Origin: Arenicella chitinivorans
Lineage (GTDB): Bacteria; Pseudomonadota; Gammaproteobacteria; Arenicellales; Arenicellaceae
Reading direction: 5' to 3'
DNA length: 64,000 nucleotides
Assembly: GCF_014651515.1 (NCBI RefSeq)
Contig: NZ_BMXA01000001.1
Span: forward strand, 930,001 to 994,000
Shown here: one piece after another, positions 17,748 through 25,773 of the stretch
Layout: every line of letters starts with the position of its first letter
Position numbering within the stretch: position 1 is the stretch's first letter
Notes under the pieces: model-generated
The model's input: the letters and a program-made list of their open reading frames with translations, nothing else
Databases searched by the model: none
What the model was told of the DNA's origin: nothing
Made by a program: the position numbers and the translations under genes

Positions 17748-18887
17748 ATGATGATCAAAAAATTCTTTACCTTTTCTCTGGCTTTGTCGCTTTCCGCCTG
17801 CGGATCGGACTCCGCTAAACAATCGCAACTCCCTTCGGATGTCGCGCCAGGTACCACTCAAAACATCATCCTGATGGTCGGCGATGGCATGGGATTAACT
17901 CAAATATCAGCCGCCATCGAAGAGCATAGCCGTAAGCTCGAGATGGAGCGTTTTCAGGTGGTTGGTCTGAGTAAGACACGCAGTGCCAAAGAGCAAATTA
18001 CTGATTCAGCGGCGGGTGCTACCGCTTTCTCGACCGGCGTTAAAACGTACAATGGTGCTATTGGTGTCGACCAGCACGGACGTGCACGTGAAACGATCCT
18101 GGAATTACTGGGAAATAAGGGCTATGCCACCGGCTTGATTGCAACCTCGGTCATCACACACGCAACGCCAGCAAGCTTTTACGCGCATGAAGACAGCCGT
18201 CAGAACTACTACCAAATTGCTGCGGATATGAAGAAAGCGCCGTTAGATTTGTTTATCGGAGGTGGTCGTAAGCACTTTGAGAATCGGACTGATCCGAATA
18301 ACGGAAAAACAGATGATCGGAACCTGATCGAGGAAATGCAAACTTCAGGCTTCAGTTTCGTGAATAGTTTGGCCGAGTTACGCAAAGCCAAAGGCAAGGT
18401 TGGGTATTTTCTCGCTGACGGTCATCCCGATCCGATTTTGAAGGGGCGCGGCGATATTCTTCCGCGTTCGATTCCAACCGCAATTTCACATTTACGTTCA
18501 CGCACCGAGCGAGGCTTCTTTTTAATGGTAGAAGGTTCGCAAATAGACTGGGGCGGTCATGAGAATAAGATTGATTACGTGATCTCGGAACTGATTGACT
18601 TTGACGAAGCGGTCGGTAAGGCCTTGGATTACGCCGAAGCAAATGGAAACACGTTGGTAATCGTAACCGCGGACCATGAAACTGGTGGTTTGACGCTGGC
18701 TGGCGAACCCGGTGAAGACGGTAAAACATCCTACACGAAAGCTGGGCGTCAATTTGCCAGTCACGGCCATACGTCGGCAATGGTACCGGTATTCGCTTAC
18801 GGCCCTGGGTCGGAGTTGTTTGCAGGTGTGTACGACAACAACGAAATTCACGCAAAAATGATGCAAGCTTTGGCGTTAGACAAATAA
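17748..18887 (+). CDS. Alkaline phosphatase, PhoA family, predicted lipoprotein
   Basis: A 379-residue phosphomonoesterase. The signal ends in lipobox LSACG (Cys18). Catalytic features are metal-binding Asp46 in MVGDGMGLTQ, nucleophile Ser87 in TDSAAGATAFSTG, EGSQIDWGGHEN and the metal ligands in TADHETGGLTL and HGHTSAMVPVFAYGPG. It releases phosphate from organic esters outside the cytoplasm. ATG at 17748 begins MMIKKFF; the frame extends further upstream without support. A palindrome lies 70 bases upstream. Confidence 0.94.
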   Translation: MMIKKFFTFSLALSLSACGSDSAKQSQLPSDVAPGTTQNIILMVGDGMGLTQISAAIEEHSRKLEMERFQVVGLSKTRSAKEQITDSAAGATAFSTGVKTYNGAIGVDQHGRARETILELLGNKGYATGLIATSVITHATPASFYAHEDSRQNYYQIAADMKKAPLDLFIGGGRKHFENRTDPNNGKTDDRNLIEEMQTSGFSFVNSLAELRKAKGKVGYFLADGHPDPILKGRGDILPRSIPTAISHLRSRTERGFFLMVEGSQIDWGGHENKIDYVISELIDFDEAVGKALDYAEANGNTLVIVTADHETGGLTLAGEPGEDGKTSYTKAGRQFASHGHTSAMVPVFAYGPGSELFAGVYDNNEIHAKMMQALALDK

Positions 18888-18929
18888 AGCTTTGCCTGAC
18901 GCGCGGCCGAGATTCGCATCTGACGCCGT

Positions 18930-19154
18930 TTACTGCTGTTCCTCGTCAACGTGTTCAATAAAAGAGATCGAGTTGACAGGGAGCCAGCGTGAACGTTTTT
19001 CTTTGGTGATTAAAATAAACAGTTGATCGTCATCAAAGCCACGAAAACGCCAATTGCTCAAAGGGTGCTCTTCGCCGCGAAGCTTAATCGTGACCATGCT
19101 GTGGTTAGGTACTAAGAACGCTTTTACTGAGGAATGGTGGAGTTCAAAAGCCAT
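18930..19154 (-). CDS. Hypothetical small protein
   Basis: About 74 residues if started at ATG 19154 (MAFELHHSSVKAFLVPNHSM). It is soluble and beta-rich, with NWRFRGFDDDQLFILITKEK and a Glu/Gln tail. No family is recognised. A TTG start at 19205 would add 17 residues, but a TATACT-like -10 lies just upstream of that point, so the ATG with a short leader is preferred. It is flanked by phoA (convergent) and a SnoaL-like gene (divergent). Confidence 0.55.
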   Translation of the reverse strand: MAFELHHSSVKAFLVPNHSMVTIKLRGEEHPLSNWRFRGFDDDQLFILITKEKRSRWLPVNSISFIEHVDEEQQ

Positions 19155-19275
19155 GAGTTGATTTATGCGGAGTTCGGGTGCGAAAAGTTTGAAACGTGAT
19201 TCCAATGCTTGCAGTATAGGTTACGCGATGTTTTCAAAGCGTAGGCTTCCACCGATTTAATCAGGAGACGGGTGC

Positions 19276-19728
19276 ATGAACACGATATTGCGAATTGTTG
19301 TTTTTAGTTTGTTATTGGCGGTTCTGCCACGTATGAGCAACGCCGCGGAGGCTTGTGGTCGCTCGTTCTCCGATGTGGTCGAACGGCATTTGGCGGCTGT
19401 CAAAACACGCGATTTGGTGACATACATGCAAACCCTTGCGCCGCGTGATGATCAGCTTATGATCTTGCCCAACGGCGCACGATTACGGTCAACGTCTGCT
19501 ATTGAGTCGATGCACCGGGAGTGGTTTGCGGATTCCACATGGCAGTTTAATACCAGAGAGGTTCGCCGCGATGTGCGTGATCACTGGGGAATCGTAGTGT
19601 ATGAGGTGTCGGTTGATCGGCCTAATAAACCGGGTGATCCATTTTTGTTGAGTATGCTGTTCGCGCCTGAATCCGATGGTTGCTGGTATCTCCAGCATGA
19701 TCAAAATACCTTGTTACCAACTGAATAG
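19276..19728 (+). CDS. Exported SnoaL-like (NTF2-fold) protein
   Basis: A 150-residue protein with a signal peptide (VVFSLLLAVLPRMSNAAEA, cleavage about residue 23). The domain pattern fits NTF2/SnoaL/DUF4440 folds: FSDVVERHLAAVKTRDLVTYMQTL, AIESMHREWFADSTWQF and a final strand ending in WYLQHDQNT. Such small periplasmic proteins often bind ligands; function is unknown. The ATG follows AGGAGACGG. Confidence 0.65.
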   Translation: MNTILRIVVFSLLLAVLPRMSNAAEACGRSFSDVVERHLAAVKTRDLVTYMQTLAPRDDQLMILPNGARLRSTSAIESMHREWFADSTWQFNTREVRRDVRDHWGIVVYEVSVDRPNKPGDPFLLSMLFAPESDGCWYLQHDQNTLLPTE

Positions 19729-19770
19729 CGTGCCGAGTTCCCATTTATTTATCCAACGTTTTCCGAGACC

Positions 19771-20856
19771 ATGATGCCAATTTTTCGACGTGAAACCCGA
19801 GTCTGGTTTTTTCTCGCTGTTAGCCTGAGTACGGTGCTGGCGGTGTACTTTTTATCACCGATGCTGGCGCCGTTTATTTTTGGGGCGCTGTTGGCGTATC
19901 TCGGTGACCCTTTGGTGGATCAGCTTGAGCGTTTAAAATTGTCACGCAGTGCGGCCGTGAGTCTGGTGTTTTTGGCTATTTTTGTGGTGATTGGGCTGCT
20001 GGTATTGTTGCTGGTGCCCATGTTACATAATCAGCTAGATGCCTTGACCCAACGTGCGCCGGAGTATGGCGAATGGCTGGATGACACGGCGACACAAATT
20101 GCGTCTTACTTTGGCGTGGATGCAGATGCGATTAACTTTAAAGATGTGGCCAAAACCTATTTACCAGAGGCGGGTAGCGCAACCAAGGGGTTATTGGAGG
20201 CGGTGTTTAAATCCGGCAGTGCACTCCTCAGTGGCGTGGTGTTCGTGACATTGACGCCGGTGATCACGTTCTACTTGATGCGCGATTGGGATTTGCTGGT
20301 AGCTCGATTGTATGAGTTGATCCCGCACGCGTTGAAGGCCAAAGTTAAAGAACTGGCAACTGAGTCGGACTCAATGGTCAGCGCCTTCTTGCGTGGTCAA
20401 TTCTTAGTCATGACTGGCTTGGGAACGATCTATGCGTTTGGCTTGTCAATTATTGGTTTGCAATTCTCTCTCCTGGTTGGCTTGGTGGCCGGGATTATGA
20501 GTTTTATCCCCTACCTGGGGACCGCCGTCGGCGTGATTTTGGCTGGCGTTCTGTTTGTCGCCCAGTACCAAGACTGGGTTGCGCTCTGGAAAGTTGCGTT
20601 GGTATTCGGTATCGGGCAACTAATTGAAGGCTATCTGCTGACGCCCTGGCTGGTTGGCGATCGCATAGGTTTGCATCCAGTCGCCGTGATATTTGCGGTA
20701 TTAGCCGGGGGGCATCTGTTCGGGTTCGTCGGCGTATTGCTCGCGCTACCTGTTTCTGCGGTATTGGCCGTGTTAATTCGTCACGCGGTTGGTCATTACA
20801 AGGAAAGTGAATTGTTCAATGATGGCAACGAGCAAAGCGTAAACCCCGACGCCTGA
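19771..20856 (+). CDS. AI-2E family transporter (PerM/YhhT-like permease)
   Basis: A 361-residue membrane protein with about 8 helices and the family's central extracytoplasmic region (ALTQRAPEYGEWLDDTATQIASY). Conserved motifs are LAPFIFGALLAYLGDPLVDQLERL near the start, SFIPYLGTAVGV and a C-terminal GVLLALPVSAVLAVLIRH. Members are proposed exporters of small molecules or Na+(Li+)/H+ antiporters, so the substrate cannot be assigned. The last 15 residues are charged. Confidence 0.9.
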   Translation: MMPIFRRETRVWFFLAVSLSTVLAVYFLSPMLAPFIFGALLAYLGDPLVDQLERLKLSRSAAVSLVFLAIFVVIGLLVLLLVPMLHNQLDALTQRAPEYGEWLDDTATQIASYFGVDADAINFKDVAKTYLPEAGSATKGLLEAVFKSGSALLSGVVFVTLTPVITFYLMRDWDLLVARLYELIPHALKAKVKELATESDSMVSAFLRGQFLVMTGLGTIYAFGLSIIGLQFSLLVGLVAGIMSFIPYLGTAVGVILAGVLFVAQYQDWVALWKVALVFGIGQLIEGYLLTPWLVGDRIGLHPVAVIFAVLAGGHLFGFVGVLLALPVSAVLAVLIRHAVGHYKESELFNDGNEQSVNPDA

Positions 20857-20909
20857 ACAAATTGAATCAGTCTGAAACACGAAATCGTATGCAAAAAGCT
20901 TGCTTGTGA

Positions 20910-20926
20910 GATATCAAAATGATATC
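20910..20926. promoter_or_regulatory. Palindrome inside the promoter region of the SPFH-RHH pair
   Basis: GATATCA-AAA-TGATATC is a perfect 7-bp inverted repeat with a 3-base spacer, lying 53 bases before the SPFH start. A possible -35 (TTGTGA) abuts its left side and AT-rich -10-like sequence its right. Its size suits a dimeric ribbon-helix-helix protein, and such a protein is the second gene of the pair, so autoregulation is a reasonable inference. Confidence 0.5.
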
Positions 20927-20979
20927 AATAGTATATTGTATTTAATGACCAACTGTTGGGCTACGTGAGGATGACTGAA

Positions 20980-21864
20980 ATGATTAAACAAAAGCGAGCA
21001 TGGACTTTAAACGGATACCTTGCGATTTTGATATTGGCGGTACTCCAAGCAGGTACAATTTGGTTGGTGTTTTCGACATTGAAAACCGCAGTTGTCAGCG
21101 GGTCAGCACCCGACTTTGTACTGTTGTTGAGTGGCATCGTGGCGGCAGTGGTATTTGCGGTTTGCTGGTTTGGTCTGTTTATGGTGGCACCCAACGAAGG
21201 CAAAATTATGCAACTGTTCGGCAGTTACGCGGGAACGGATAATCATACCGGCCTGCGCTGGTCAAACCCATTGCATCGGCGCACGCCGGTCTCGATCAAG
21301 GTGCGCAACTTCGAGAGCAGTAAGATGAAAGTCAACGATGCTGTCGGTAGTCCGATTGAGATCGCTGCGGTGGTTGTGTGGCGTGTAGTCGATTCCGCGG
21401 AGGCGTTTTTTGAAGTTGATGATTTTGAGAGTTTTGTTACGATTCAAAGCGAGTCAGCTTTGCGCAACTTAGCCAACCAGTATCCCTATGAAAGTAATGA
21501 TGCATCATTGTCACTGCGCAGTGATCCGATTGAGGTTGCCGAGAAACTGAAAGAGGAAATCCAGGAGCGGCTCAATAAGGCCGGTGTGGAGGTGATTGAA
21601 GCGCGAATTTCACACCTTGCTTACTCTACTGAAATAGCGCAGGCGATGCTTCGAAAACAACAGGCTGGCGCTGTCTTGGCTGCGCGCCGAATCATCGTGC
21701 AAGGGGCGGTTGAGATGGTGACCGATGCCGTGGACTCACTTGCTCGAGACCACAACTTTGAATTGGATGATGAACGTAAAGCGAGTATGGTGAGCAACTT
21801 GTTAGTGGTAATTTGCAGTGAACAGCAAGCTCAACCGGTAGTAAACAGCGGTTCGCTGTATTAA
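20980..21864 (+). CDS. SPFH/band-7 domain membrane protein
   Basis: A 294-residue protein with two N-terminal membrane helices (about residues 12-32 and 45-68), then an SPFH domain beginning FMVAPNEGKIMQLFGSYAGT and including IKVRNFESSKMKVNDAVGSPIEIAAVVVWRV. A helical tail follows with EAARISHLAYS-like pattern and MLRKQQAGAVLAARR. SPFH proteins form oligomeric scaffolds in membrane microdomains. The ATG at 20980 is 9 bases after GAGG; ATG 20971 is too close to it. It is followed 14 bases later by an RHH protein. Confidence 0.88.
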   Translation: MIKQKRAWTLNGYLAILILAVLQAGTIWLVFSTLKTAVVSGSAPDFVLLLSGIVAAVVFAVCWFGLFMVAPNEGKIMQLFGSYAGTDNHTGLRWSNPLHRRTPVSIKVRNFESSKMKVNDAVGSPIEIAAVVVWRVVDSAEAFFEVDDFESFVTIQSESALRNLANQYPYESNDASLSLRSDPIEVAEKLKEEIQERLNKAGVEVIEARISHLAYSTEIAQAMLRKQQAGAVLAARRIIVQGAVEMVTDAVDSLARDHNFELDDERKASMVSNLLVVICSEQQAQPVVNSGSLY

Positions 21865-21878
21865 CTTGAAGCTTGATC

Positions 21879-22085
21879 GTGGCAAAAAAAGCGTACCCAT
21901 TACGAATTAACCCGCAGGTACTGGCGGCGCTCCAACGTTGGGCCGACGACGATTTGCGCAGTGTTAATCAGCAGATCGAGTACCTGTTACGCGACGCCTT
22001 GCTTAAGGCTGGGCGGATAAAACTTGTGCAGCGAACCGTGACTGAAGTCGAGCAAATGCAGGTCGATACCGACGAGTCAGACTGA
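21879..22085 (+). CDS. Ribbon-helix-helix (Arc-like) protein downstream of SPFH gene
   Basis: A 68-residue protein: [21 protein letters not shown] fits the ribbon and first helix, and [18 protein letters not shown] the second, as in Arc/MetJ-type regulators. The acidic tail ends VDTDESD. The start is GTG at 21879. Pairing of SPFH genes with a small RHH gene recurs in gammaproteobacteria (from memory). It may repress its own operon through the GATATCA palindrome at 20910; that is inference. Confidence 0.75.
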   Translation: MAKKAYPLRINPQVLAALQRWADDDLRSVNQQIEYLLRDALLKAGRIKLVQRTVTEVEQMQVDTDESD

Positions 22086-22271
22086 CTGCAACGGCAGTTG
22101 TGCCTGGTGTCTACATCTGGGCCATCCTTTATGTCAAAATTGTAATTGAAATATCGTCAAATCTGCTTATAAAAAGCAAAGTCAGTCATCAGTTTTACAA
22201 CGACGAACGCCATGCTGCGAAGAGAGTGTCGCACGCGGTGTCACTTTATCTATAGGAATGGTTACACGATC

Positions 22272-23228
22272 GTGTTGAAAGAATTTGCACAGTTACGGGA
22301 CTGGCTCAATGGCCAGATTTTGGGGCAGCCAGGATTGGTTGAGCGCTTATTGATCGCGCTACTCGCGGACGGCCATCTTTTGGTCGAGGGCGCGCCAGGA
22401 TTGGCTAAGACTAAGGCGATCCAAAGTCTGTCGGAAGGTATCGAAGGTGAGTTTCACCGCATTCAGTTCACGCCTGATTTATTGCCATCGGACATCACCG
22501 GCACGGAGATATATCGACCGGAAACGCAGAGCTTCAGTTTTCAACGAGGCCCGATTTTTCACAATTTGGTGCTGGCCGACGAGGTTAATCGAGCACCAGC
22601 CAAGGTCCAATCGGCGTTATTGGAAGCAATGGCGGAGCGTCAAGTCAGCGTTGGTCGAGAAACCTTTCAATTGCCGCCGTTGTTTTTAGTGATGGCGACT
22701 CAGAATCCGATCGAGCAGGAAGGGACATATCCTTTGCCGGAAGCACAATTGGACCGATTTTTGATGCACGTCCGCATTGGTTATCCCGACGTGAATGCTG
22801 AGAAATCCATCTTGGCCTTGTCGCGTGGTGAAGCATTGGCCGGTGGCTCGGCCAAACCCGCGAGCCAGATTTCGCAGCAATGTATTTTTGACGCACGTCA
22901 GGCGGTAATGCAATTGCACACGGCCGAGTCGGTAGACGAATACCTAGTTCAGCTCGTACTCGCGACGCGAACACCGCAGAAGTACGGCGATGATTTGGCC
23001 GGTTGGATTGAATTCGGGGCTAGCCCGCGCGCCACGATCGCGTTAGATCGCTGTGCGCGTGCGCATGCGTACCTAAACGGACGGGATTTCGTGTCGCCAG
23101 ATGATATCCAAGCGGTGCTGCATGATTGTCTACGTCATCGCTTGATTTTGCGATACGAGGCCGAAGCCGATGGTATCTCCACTGATCAGGTTATCACAGA
23201 GTTAATGAACCGTGTTCCCGTGGCTTAA
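22272..23228 (+). CDS. MoxR-family AAA+ ATPase (first gene of Bat operon)
   Basis: A 318-residue ATPase with Walker A EGAPGLAKTKA (residues 39-49), Walker B LVLADEVNRAP, sensor ATQNPIEQEGTYPLPEAQLDRF and a C-terminal lid (FGASPRATIALDRCARAHAYL). MoxR proteins are chaperones acting with the vWA proteins encoded next to them. The GTG at 22272 gives the normal family N-terminus (LKEFAQLRDWLNGQILGQ); an ATG at 22212 would add 20 atypical basic residues. It heads a six-gene run to 29405. Confidence 0.9.
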   Translation: MLKEFAQLRDWLNGQILGQPGLVERLLIALLADGHLLVEGAPGLAKTKAIQSLSEGIEGEFHRIQFTPDLLPSDITGTEIYRPETQSFSFQRGPIFHNLVLADEVNRAPAKVQSALLEAMAERQVSVGRETFQLPPLFLVMATQNPIEQEGTYPLPEAQLDRFLMHVRIGYPDVNAEKSILALSRGEALAGGSAKPASQISQQCIFDARQAVMQLHTAESVDEYLVQLVLATRTPQKYGDDLAGWIEFGASPRATIALDRCARAHAYLNGRDFVSPDDIQAVLHDCLRHRLILRYEAEADGISTDQVITELMNRVPVA

Positions 23229-23262
23229 TTCTCCACTCGATACACCACACGATTGATCACCT

Positions 23263-24234
23263 ATGTTGGCATCGAAAAGCCCCCAATCTGCGACTTCAGA
23301 CGAATTTATGCATGCTGGTGTGATTGTCGATCCCGCACGGTTAGTGTGTTCGCGTCATTGGGCGCAGCAGCTGAATCTGGCTGCGAGTTCCGCCGCTCGT
23401 AGTATGTTGCTCGGTGCGACGCGATCTCGGTTTCGAGGGCGGGGCATGGAGTTTGAAGAGGTTCGCCATTACCAAGCCGGGGACGATATTCGCAGCATTG
23501 ATTGGAAAGTCTCAGCGCGCACGGGTGAAACGTTTACTAAGCTATTTTGTGAAGACAGGGAGCGTCCTTGTCATATTATTCTCGATCAACGGGCGAGCAT
23601 GTTTTTCGGCTCGGAGACACAGTTTAAGTCGGTACTGGCGACGGAGTTGGCAGTGGCATTGGCGTGGGCTGCTCTCAACGGGGGCGATCGCGTCGGAGGT
23701 CAGGTGCTTGGCCAAGGTCGGGAACTGGATTGCCGCGCCAAGCGGCACAAATCGGCGGTCCTGCAATTCTTACACCACAGTGTGGCGATGAATCACGCGT
23801 TGTTAACTCCCACACCCAGAATGGAGTCCGGCGCAGCGCCTGCTTCGGTACTCAGTTTAGCGCAGTCATTAACCGAGTGTCGCCGTATAACACGGCCTGG
23901 CACGGCTGTTTTTATTGTGAGTGATTTCAATGGTTTAGGTGCGGAATTTGAGCAAGCGCTCAGCACGCTAGCACGACACACAGACGTAACGTTGATACAG
24001 GTTTATGACCCGTTTGAATTGAGTCTGCCCGTTGACGGTGATCTGCGCATCAGTGATGGACAGCACCACACTCGTATACGTTGGACTGCGGGCCTGCAGC
24101 GACAGTATCAACGGCTGGTCAGTGAACGAGAAGATGCACTGCATACAGCGGCTAAGCGAGCGCGAGCGCGATTACTGACCGCGTCCACCGCCATCAAAGC
24201 CCGCAGCATCTTGGGCTCCGTATACCGGGATTGA
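23263..24234 (+). CDS. DUF58 domain protein (Bat operon)
   Basis: A 323-residue soluble protein. The diagnostic DUF58 motif is RHYQAGDDIRSIDWKVSART (residues about 66-85), followed by a vWA-like fold with LDQRASMFFGSETQFKSVLA and FIVSDFNGLG. DUF58 proteins occur between moxR and vWA genes and are believed to be part of the same chaperone-type complex; activity is unproven. It is followed closely by DUF4381. Confidence 0.88.
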   Translation: MLASKSPQSATSDEFMHAGVIVDPARLVCSRHWAQQLNLAASSAARSMLLGATRSRFRGRGMEFEEVRHYQAGDDIRSIDWKVSARTGETFTKLFCEDRERPCHIILDQRASMFFGSETQFKSVLATELAVALAWAALNGGDRVGGQVLGQGRELDCRAKRHKSAVLQFLHHSVAMNHALLTPTPRMESGAAPASVLSLAQSLTECRRITRPGTAVFIVSDFNGLGAEFEQALSTLARHTDVTLIQVYDPFELSLPVDGDLRISDGQHHTRIRWTAGLQRQYQRLVSEREDALHTAAKRARARLLTASTAIKARSILGSVYRD

Positions 24235-24242
24235 GGGGTTTG

Positions 24243-24770
24243 ATGACTGATACTGCGCCGCAATTACTCGAGCAACTTCGCGACGTCCACATGCCGGAGC
24301 CGGTGAGTTGGTGGCCGTTAGCGCCGGGTTATTGGTTGTTGCTTGGTCTTATTGTCGCCATGCTGCTGGCGCTGGTGTTTTGGTGGCAGCGGAGACCTCA
24401 AGGCCGTGATCCGAGGATGAAGCAGCTTGCCATTAATGAACTCGACCGAATCTATGCACGCTGGCAACAACATCAAGATACCACTCAATATTTGCGCGCG
24501 GTGAATAGCACACTAAAGCGATTTCTATTAGGGCAGGCGCTCTCGTCCGTCGCAAAATTAACCGGTGAGTCGTGGTTGGCGGCGTTGGACCAGATTAGTC
24601 CCTTGGATTCATGGTCCGAATCCACTCGCCACGCGCTGGCCTTCGGCTTGTATCAGTCACCATCCGACCGGGTTGATGTCGACCCGCTGCATCAGGAGGT
24701 TGTGAACTGGTTTGCTAAGCTTTCAGTAGATTCTAATCGGCATGAGCTCCGTGAGGCGCGGGATGCTTAG
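24243..24770 (+). CDS. DUF4381 membrane protein (Bat operon)
   Basis: A 175-residue protein with one membrane helix (about residues 27-46, APGYWLLLGLIVAMLLALVF) preceded by LLEQLRDVHMPEPVSWWPLA and followed by a helical cytoplasmic domain (DRIYARWQQHQDTTQYLRAVN). This is the DUF4381 pattern found only in MoxR/Bat operons. The ATG at 24243 follows GAGGGG. The stop overlaps the next gene by 8 bases. Confidence 0.85.
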   Translation: MTDTAPQLLEQLRDVHMPEPVSWWPLAPGYWLLLGLIVAMLLALVFWWQRRPQGRDPRMKQLAINELDRIYARWQQHQDTTQYLRAVNSTLKRFLLGQALSSVAKLTGESWLAALDQISPLDSWSESTRHALAFGLYQSPSDRVDVDPLHQEVVNWFAKLSVDSNRHELREARDA

Positions 24771-25773
24771 CTGGATTTGGCCCTGGGCATTTGTGTTACT
24801 GCCCCTGCCGCTGTTGATGCGCGTTGCGCTTCCTCCAAGCGATAGTGCGGCCGGCGCGCTTCGCGTACCATTCTATGGACTGGTCGGCTCGCTCACTGCA
24901 CCGACAGGGCAACCGAGGCCTGTGGTGCGTGGTGCGCTGCTCTGGTTGCTCTGGAGCGCGCTTGTGGTGGCAGTCGCGCGACCGGTACTTTACGGTGAGC
25001 CAATCCAATTAGCGCAGGATCGACGCGACTTGATGCTGGCGGTGGATATTTCGGAATCGATGCGCGAAGCCGATATGTTGTTTGATCAACAATATGTGCA
25101 ACGCATTGACGCGGTAAAGTACGTGGTAGGGGACTTTGTCCAACAACGCGTCGGTGATCGACTAGGCTTGATTCTGTTTGGTGAGCAGGCCTATTTACAA
25201 ACGCCATTGACCCATGATCGGAATACCGTGGCCCAGCAATTGTACGAGGCGCAGCCCGGGTTTGCGGGCGGCGCGACGGCGATCGGTGACGCCATTGGCT
25301 TGGCGGTTAAGCGCCTACGGGACCGTCCGGCCGAGAGCCGGGTGTTGATCTTGCTAACTGACGGCGCAAATACCGCTGGGACAGATCCCATGGCGGGGGC
25401 AGCGGTGGCGAGAGAAGCGGGTATTCGCATTCATACCATCGGCGTAGGCGCAGAGATGCGGCTGGTACGCGGTGCATTCGGTGGTCAGCGGATGGTGCCG
25501 GTTGGCAATGAGTTGGATGAAGACACGCTGACTGCCATCGCACAACAAACTGGCGGCAGTTTTTTTCGTGCTCGCAATCCAGCGGAACTGAATACGATTT
25601 ACGAAAAATTGGATGCGCTGGAACCAATCCCTGAAGAACAGACGTTTCGACCGCAAATCAGTTTGACGCACTGGATTTTGCTAGTGGCACTGGTGTTGTC
25701 TGCATTGTTGTTTATTAGCTATCAATGGCCATTCCGAGGTGTGTTACGCGAGGTAGTCGGCGATGCTGAGTGA
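24763..25773 (+). CDS. vWA domain membrane protein, BatA-like
   Basis: A 336-residue protein with N-terminal membrane segments, a von Willebrand A domain with MIDAS DxSxS (Asp95, Ser97, Ser99 in AVDISESMREADM), the second MIDAS Thr region (FAGGATAIGDAIG) and LLTDGANTAG, and a C-terminal membrane helix (HWILLVALVLSALLFIS). BatA proteins belong to the aerotolerance operon and work with MoxR in the envelope. ATG 24763 is preferred over 24742 because GAGG precedes it. It overlaps both neighbours. Confidence 0.9.
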   Translation: MLSWIWPWAFVLLPLPLLMRVALPPSDSAAGALRVPFYGLVGSLTAPTGQPRPVVRGALLWLLWSALVVAVARPVLYGEPIQLAQDRRDLMLAVDISESMREADMLFDQQYVQRIDAVKYVVGDFVQQRVGDRLGLILFGEQAYLQTPLTHDRNTVAQQLYEAQPGFAGGATAIGDAIGLAVKRLRDRPAESRVLILLTDGANTAGTDPMAGAAVAREAGIRIHTIGVGAEMRLVRGAFGGQRMVPVGNELDEDTLTAIAQQTGGSFFRARNPAELNTIYEKLDALEPIPEEQTFRPQISLTHWILLVALVLSALLFISYQWPFRGVLREVVGDAE

